A DNA stretch of 64,000 bases. Origin: Odiellus spinosus. Its lineage: Eukaryota > Arthropoda > Arachnida > Opiliones > Phalangiidae. The stretch spans positions 3,688,601-3,752,600 of the forward strand of contig OY987237.1 of the NCBI GenBank assembly GCA_963920705.1, given 5' to 3'. Shown piece by piece: positions 59,202 to 64,000 of the stretch (position 1 is the first letter of the stretch; each line of letters opens with the position of its first letter). A program made the position numbers and the translations under genes. The notes under the pieces are model-generated. The model ran no database searches. It was not told the DNA's origin and was given only the letters and a program-made list of their open reading frames with translations.

Positions 59202-60856
59202 CAGGGTTCCTACACGACCTGGAAAACCTGGAAAACCTGGAAAAGTCAGGGAAAAAATGATTTAGATAGTCAGGGAAAACCTCTCGAAAAGTCATGGAAA
59301 ACCTCTCGAAACGTCATGGAAAACCTCTCGAAAAGTCAGGGAAAACCTCTCGAAAAGTCAGGGAACACCTCTCGAAAAGTCAGGGAACACCTCTCGAAAA
59401 GTCAGGGAACACCTCTCGAAAAGTCAGGGAACACCTCTCGAAAAGTCAGGGAACACCTCTCGAAAAGTCAGGGAACACCTCTCGAAAAGTCAGGGAACAC
59501 CTCTCGAAAAGTCAGGGAACACCTCTCGAAAAGTCAGGGAACACCTCTCGAAAAGTCAGGGAACACCTCTCGAAAAGTCAGGGAACACCTCTCGAAAAGT
59601 CAGGGAACACCTCTCGAAAAGTCAGGGAACACCTCTCGAAAAGTCAGGGAACACCTCTCGAAAAGTCAGGGAACACCTCTCGAAAAGTCAGGGAACACCT
59701 CTCGAAAAGTCAGGGAACACCTCTCGAAAAGTCAGGGAACACCTCTCGAAAAGTCAGGGAACACCTCTCGAAAAGTCAGGGAACACCTCTCGAAAAGTCA
59801 GGGAACACCTCTCGAAAAGTCAGGGAACACCTCTCGAAAAGTCAGGGAAAACCTCTCGAAAAAGTCAGGGAAAACCTCTCGAAAAAGTCAGGGAAAACCT
59901 CTCGAAAAAGTCAGGGAAAACCTCTCGAAAAAGTCAGGGAAAACCTCTCGAAAAAGTCAGGGAAAACCTCTCGAAAAAGTCAGGGAAAACCTCTCGAAAA
60001 AGTCAGGGAAAACCTCTCGAAAAAGTCAGGGAAAACCTCTCGAAAAAGTCAGGGAAAACCTCTCGAAAAAGTCAGGGAAAACCTCTCGAAAAAGTCAGGG
60101 AAAACCTCTCGAAAAGTCAGGGAAAACCTCTCGAAAAGTCAGGGAAAACCTCTCGAAAAGTCAGGGAAAACCTCTCGAAAAGTCAGGGAAAACCTCTCGA
60201 AAAGTCAGGGAAAACCTCTCGAAAAGTCAGGGAAAACCTCTCGAAAAGTCAGGGAAAACCTCTCGAAAAGTCAGGGAAAACCTCTCGAAAAGTCAGGGAA
60301 AACCTCTCGAAAAGTCAGGGAAAACCTCTCGAAAAGTCAGGGAAAACCTCTCGAAAAGTCAGGGAAAACCTCTCGAAAAGTCAGGGAAAACCTCTCGAAA
60401 AGTCAGGGAAAACCTCTCGAAAAGTCAGGGAAAACCTCTCGAAAAGTCAGGGAAAACCTCTCGAAAAGTCAGGGAAAACCTCTCGAAAAGTCAGGGAAAA
60501 CCTCTCGAAAAGTCAGGGAAAACCTCTCGAAAAGTCAGGGAAACCTCTCGAAAAGTCAGGGAAAACCTCTCGAAAAGTCAGGGAAAACCTCTCGAAAAGT
60601 CAGGGAAAACCTCTCGAAAAGTCAGGGAAAACCTCTCGAAAAGTCAGGGAAAACCTCTCGAAAAGTCAGGGAAAACCTCTCGAAAAGTCAGGGAAAACCT
60701 CTCGAAAAGTCAGGGAAAACCTCTCGAAAAGTCAGGGAAAACCTCTCGAAAAGTCAGGGAAAACCTCTCGAAAAGTCAGGGAAAACCTCTCGAAAAGTCA
60801 GGGAAAACCTCGAAAAATCAGGGAATTTGAAAAGAAAAAATCTGTTGCAACCCCTG
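59202..60856 (+). repeat. 22/23-bp GTCAGGGAAAACCTCTCGAA array inside a CAGGG-ended element
   Basis: Starts CAGGGTTCCTACACGACCTG and ends CTGTTGCAACCCCTG, a loosely inverted pair, so the array probably sits in a transposon. About 72 units in three blocks: GGGAACACC (22 bp, to about 59,845), GGGAAAACC with an extra A (23 bp, about 59,850-60,105), then GGGAAAACC at 22 bp. The unit has no stop in any + frame, giving overlapping frames of 526 and 504 codons that I do not call genes. Confidence 0.95.
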
Positions 60857-61387
60857 GATTGTATTGTTGTTTAAATTCAAGGGCCTAGTAATTAGTTTAA
60901 TTAGTATAAAACAGATTTAAGTACGATTCCACCTGACAAACTTTGTAATACTTTTTTCGGTTTCTAAGGCTGGTTCAGGTATAAACCGGTACATAATCTT
61001 TTTTAAGTTCAGGTCGCTGTTGAGAAATAAAATAAAACTTGTCTAGAGGGTTTTTAAGGGTCCGACGTTAAAATTTTCGAGAAACTAAAGACGAAATTGT
61101 TTAATCGCGAAGAAATAATTTATTCCTTCGCAATTTTTCTTCTTTCTCTCGGTCCTTTTCTTGGGTTTTCTCTTTTTTTTTTTTGTCTTAAAAATTGACG
61201 TGGAATGCCTCGCTAGGCGCCTTCGCACACCGGGAATACGTCAAATACTTGGCCAGTAAGTATTCTTGGCGGGGAAAACTTTCCACTCCATACCACAACA
61301 GTTTTACGGCCTGTTTTCGCTAATCGGGCCTAATCCCTTTCGACTTTACTTTACTCGCTATAATATAATCCACCCCACTAAACAGAA

Positions 61388-61783
61388 GCTACGATCACAC
61401 TAGTCATTCAAATCGATTCAAACCGTTCGCAAACGTTTCGCTGGAGTCGTGTGAACTTGAAACCGTCTTTCTTCGAATCGATTTCAATCAGTTTCTCGAA
61501 ACGGATTCGGGTTCAGATGAGCTATGGTCACACTAGCATATCTTAATCGATGAAATCAAATCGATTAAGATATGCTAGGAATCGTTTTAGGCGTCACGTC
61601 TTCTTTATAAATCGATTTATCGTAGTTTCATCTATCGGTTGTTGAAACTTCCGAATCTGTACTAAACTGGTTCCCGAAGCAGTTTCGAAAAATAGAATCA
61701 AATCGATTCGAGGAAAGACGATTTCCCGTTAAACGTTTCGAACGGTTTAAATCGATTCCAAGGCCTAGTATGAACGCGGCTAG
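61388..61783. mobile_element. ATCGAT-rich foldback element, relative of 27.65 kb
   Basis: The right end AGGCCTAGTATGAACGCGGC is the inverse of the left end of the 27.65 kb element. The left end ACACTAGTCATTCAAATCGA is a diverged inverse. The interior contains a perfect hairpin: CTAGCATATCTTAATCGAT at 61,533-61,551, an 8-base loop, and its exact inverse at 61,560-61,578. Confidence 0.78.
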
Positions 61784-61784
61784 T

Positions 61785-62330
61785 AGAGCTTCGAAAATTC
61801 TAATCAAAATGAGTTTGGGATTTGACTCTTAGAGCGCGTTCAATATATAGATTTCCATTTTTACCTTTTTACCATGAATTTTTACTCCGATTTTTACCTT
61901 TAAAATTTTGACCAGATTGTTAAAATTTTGACCAGATTGTTTTACTATCTCTTTAGAAGATAAAATGTGATATTAGATACGCGACTGACTCTCAAATTTC
62001 AAACCAGATTGGTAGCTGTGCATTTTTAACGTTTATTTGAAGTGGCAATGTTCTCCCGTGTCAAGTCAATAGGAATTTTACCAATATTTTTCAGATTCGA
62101 ATTGTATTTCGCCTTTAAACCGTAAAAACGTATAAATTGGCTTAATCTTAACTAACGCCTCATTGCGTCATTATTATTATAATAATAATATTGCCTTATG
62201 TTTGAGTTCAAAGTTCATTATCTTTTCGCTTTACAAGTGCATGAACTAAAGAGCTCTACTGATTTTAAATATTTATTTGAGACCGTTTCATTGTCTAAAT
62301 TAATTCATTATTAATTTACCACGTAATAAT
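61785..62330. other. Unique DNA before the last array
   Basis: Only a short AAAATTTTGACCAGATTGTT duplication near 61,900 and an ATT microsatellite near 62,170 stand out. Confidence 0.5.
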
Positions 62331-62332
62331 TA

Positions 62333-62945
62333 AAATATTTTAAACTAATTTTATATTAATTTCAACATTTTAAACTAATTTTATATTAATTTCAACATTT
62401 TAAACTAATTTTATATTAATTTCAACATTTTAAACTAATTTTATATTAATTTCAACATTTTAAACTAATTTTATATTAATTTCAACATTTTAAACTAATT
62501 TTATATTAATTTCAACATTTTAAACTAATTTTATATTAATTTCAACATTTTAAACTAATTTTATATTAATTTCAACATTTTAAACTAATTTTATATTAAT
62601 TTCAACATTTTAAACTAATTTTATATTAATTTCAACATTTTAAACTAATTTTATATTAATTTCAACATTTTAAACTAATTTTATATTAATTTCAACATTT
62701 TAAACTAATTTTATATTAATTTCAACATTTTAAACTAATTTTATATTAATTTCAACATTTTAAACTAATTTTATATTAATTTCAACATTTTAAACTAATT
62801 TTATATTAATTTCAACATTTTAAACTAATTTTATATTAATTTCCACATTTTAAACTAATTTTATATTAATTTCCACATTTTAAACTAATTTTATATTAAT
62901 TTCCACATTTTAAACTAATTTTAGATTAATTTCAACATTTGAAAC
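62333..62945. repeat. 30-bp tandem array just upstream of the Lar-like exon
   Basis: About 20 nearly identical 30-bp units containing AAACTAATTTTATATTAAT; the last units carry TTCCAC or TTTAGATT variants. The array ends about 107 bases before the exon. The unit holds no AG dinucleotide on the + strand and one branch-point-like ACTAAT per copy. Confidence 0.95.
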
Positions 62946-63051
62946 CATTTAATTATTAATTTAATCATTTAAACAATTTAATTTTTTGATTCTAAATTTT
63001 GATTGATTACTTCTTTCCTATTTTTAATTGTTTCTTTGTTTTTATTTGCAG

Positions 63052-63330
63052 ATCCAGCGGAGATCATTGTACCTCCTCGTAACCAAGTGGTCTTGTCTGG
63101 GAGCATCGCCGTGTTTACGTGCATGGTGGTTGGCAATCCAAAACCCAACATAGAATGGCGCAAGAATGGCAAACGGGTAGCGGCGAGATACGTCATCAAA
63201 GAGATGCCAGGTGGATCCGTTCTCAGGATCGAGTTTGCCAAAGCCACCAGGGATGACGCCACCTACGAATGTGTCGCGGACAATGGTGTTGGACAACGCG
63301 TAGCTGTGGCTGATCTCACTGTTATCGAAG
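63052..63330 (+). CDS. Exon encoding an Ig domain of a LAR-type receptor protein tyrosine phosphatase (partial gene)
   Basis: Seen: a T-rich tract ending in TTTATTTGCAG at 63,051 (acceptor) and a donor GTCAGT at 63,331 bound a 279-base exon that is open in one frame, begins after the first base of a codon and ends one base into a codon (phase 1-1, usual for Ig exons). The product reads roughly DPAEIIVPPRNQV at its start. It has an Ig C-to-C core: the first Cys in FTCMVVGNPKP, the Trp in IEWRKNGK, then GGSVLRIE, and the second Cys in RDDATYECVADNGVG. Known: WRKNGK, an LRIE-type strand and RDDAxYECVAxNGVG are hallmarks of the first Ig domain of insect Lar and vertebrate PTPRD/S/F, cell-surface receptors with Ig and FN3 repeats outside and two phosphatase domains inside, acting in axon guidance and synapse formation. 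Inferred: internal exon near the 5' end of a Lar orthologue. Neighbouring exons lie outside the window. Base composition is clearly more GC-rich than the flanks. Confidence 0.9.
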
Positions 63331-64000
63331 GTCAGTTAATTGTCTTAATGTGGGGAACCTCACCGTCCTCCTAACGATTTTGATGAAATTTTGCGCGATG
63401 ATGGTTAGTAGTGACTTAAGGGTTAGTTTCAAGGAACCCTCTAGTAAATCAGCCCATGAACTATAGAGGATATCTGTACTGTTATTATTTACTTATGGTA
63501 CTAAAATTTGAATAGTCTGTTTTTAAATTATCGAGCCAAGACATGTCTTGGTCTAACAGTTGTAGAAGTGTAATAATTTGGGTTTTAAGTCTTTTTGGAG
63601 GTAATTGCATGGTAAATCACCGATAAAAAAGGCATCTGGCGTCATTAGACCATTTATTTCGTAATTATTAAACCTTTTTTTCTCAAATATAATTCATGAC
63701 CAACTATTCAAAACAAATAAAGATTTTGTTCGTCTAAGTTTCGGCATTTTTAACAGCCAGGATATTCGTTTTTTGGATGGGCCCCCCTACATTTTGTTTG
63801 GGGCCCTAAAGGTTAACGCGATTAGACCATTTCTGGGCCCCATTTTGAAGTGAATATAATTAAACGTAGCTGCGAAGTTCTAAAATATATAGATAGATTC
63901 AAATCTTACATAAATCGGACCATATTTGGTACAAGAATAATTTTCGAGTGTGTCCCGGAAACTAGAATAAAAATTCGCTCAGGGATTGGATCAAACCTTA
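63331..64000 (+). other. Intron downstream of the Ig exon
   Basis: Follows the donor GTCAGT. AT-rich unique DNA with no recognised feature; no second Ig exon is visible before the window ends. Confidence 0.7.

Noticed and set aside
59294-60874. 526- and 504-codon overlapping frames
   Set aside because: The 22-bp unit has no stop in any + frame, so long frames are inevitable; they begin and end at array borders inside a CAGGG-ended element.
63003-63051. Upstream extension of the Ig coding frame
   Set aside because: The open frame continues leftward only through the T-rich acceptor tract; TTTGCAG at 63,051 is the natural exon border and matches Ig exon phase.
63042-63296. Minus-strand frames of 84-94 codons
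   Set aside because: Antisense shadows of the Lar-like Ig exon.

Overview
This window looks like AT-rich, repeat-dense intron or intergenic DNA from an invertebrate animal, most likely an arthropod. The only sequence I can confidently call coding is one exon near the right edge (63,052-63,330, + strand). It is a 93-codon immunoglobulin domain flanked by a textbook acceptor and donor, and it reads like the first Ig domain of a LAR-type receptor protein tyrosine phosphatase, closer in motif detail to insect Lar than to vertebrate PTPRD/S/F. A short interspersed CCTAA (TTAGG-type) tract weakly supports an arthropod. If that gene starts to the left of the window, the first 63 kb is one very large intron; this is inference.

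The remainder is dominated by two kinds of DNA. (1) More than 20 tandem arrays, by my hand sum about 16 kb or a quarter of the window, with unit lengths clustering at 22-23 bp and 28-30 bp (plus 15, 41-42, about 170 and about 207 bp). Main arrays: 4.1, 9.9-11.1, 12.35-12.9, 14.7-15.0, 15.5-17.9, 18.3-19.2, 19.9-21.0, 22.3-23.9, 24.7-25.6, 33.2-33.7, 34.3-35.0, 39.6-40.5, 41.7-42.2, 43.4-44.1, 48.6-49.6, 51.5-52.4, 59.2-60.8 and 62.3-62.9 kb. (2) Many non-autonomous DNA transposons (MITEs and foldback elements): eight copies of a CAGGGTTGCCAC-ended family, a TTAA-flanked (piggyBac-like target) family, a pair of CAGGG-ended elements with 6-bp target duplications, a nested hAT-like element with a perfect 8-bp duplication, an element inserted into a 207-bp satellite, and several long palindromes. 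No transposase or reverse transcriptase coding region was recognised.

The most interesting theme is that transposons and satellites are linked. The eight CAGGGTTGCCAC elements carry a GTCAGGGAA module, and at least eight tandem arrays are built on the same module. In one copy (48,589-49,837) the array clearly sits inside the element. Every GTCAGGGAA locus I found is in the same orientation, which is also the orientation of the Lar-like exon. Several arrays show sharp blocks of one variant, or a step change in unit length, recording successive amplification events.

The long open frames in the arrays are by-products of stop-free repeat units, not genes. Between arrays and elements lies unique AT-rich DNA in which I see no recognisable gene, apart from a few weak candidate exons and regulatory motifs listed as findings. 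Coordinates of arrays and element ends were read by eye and may be off by a few bases.
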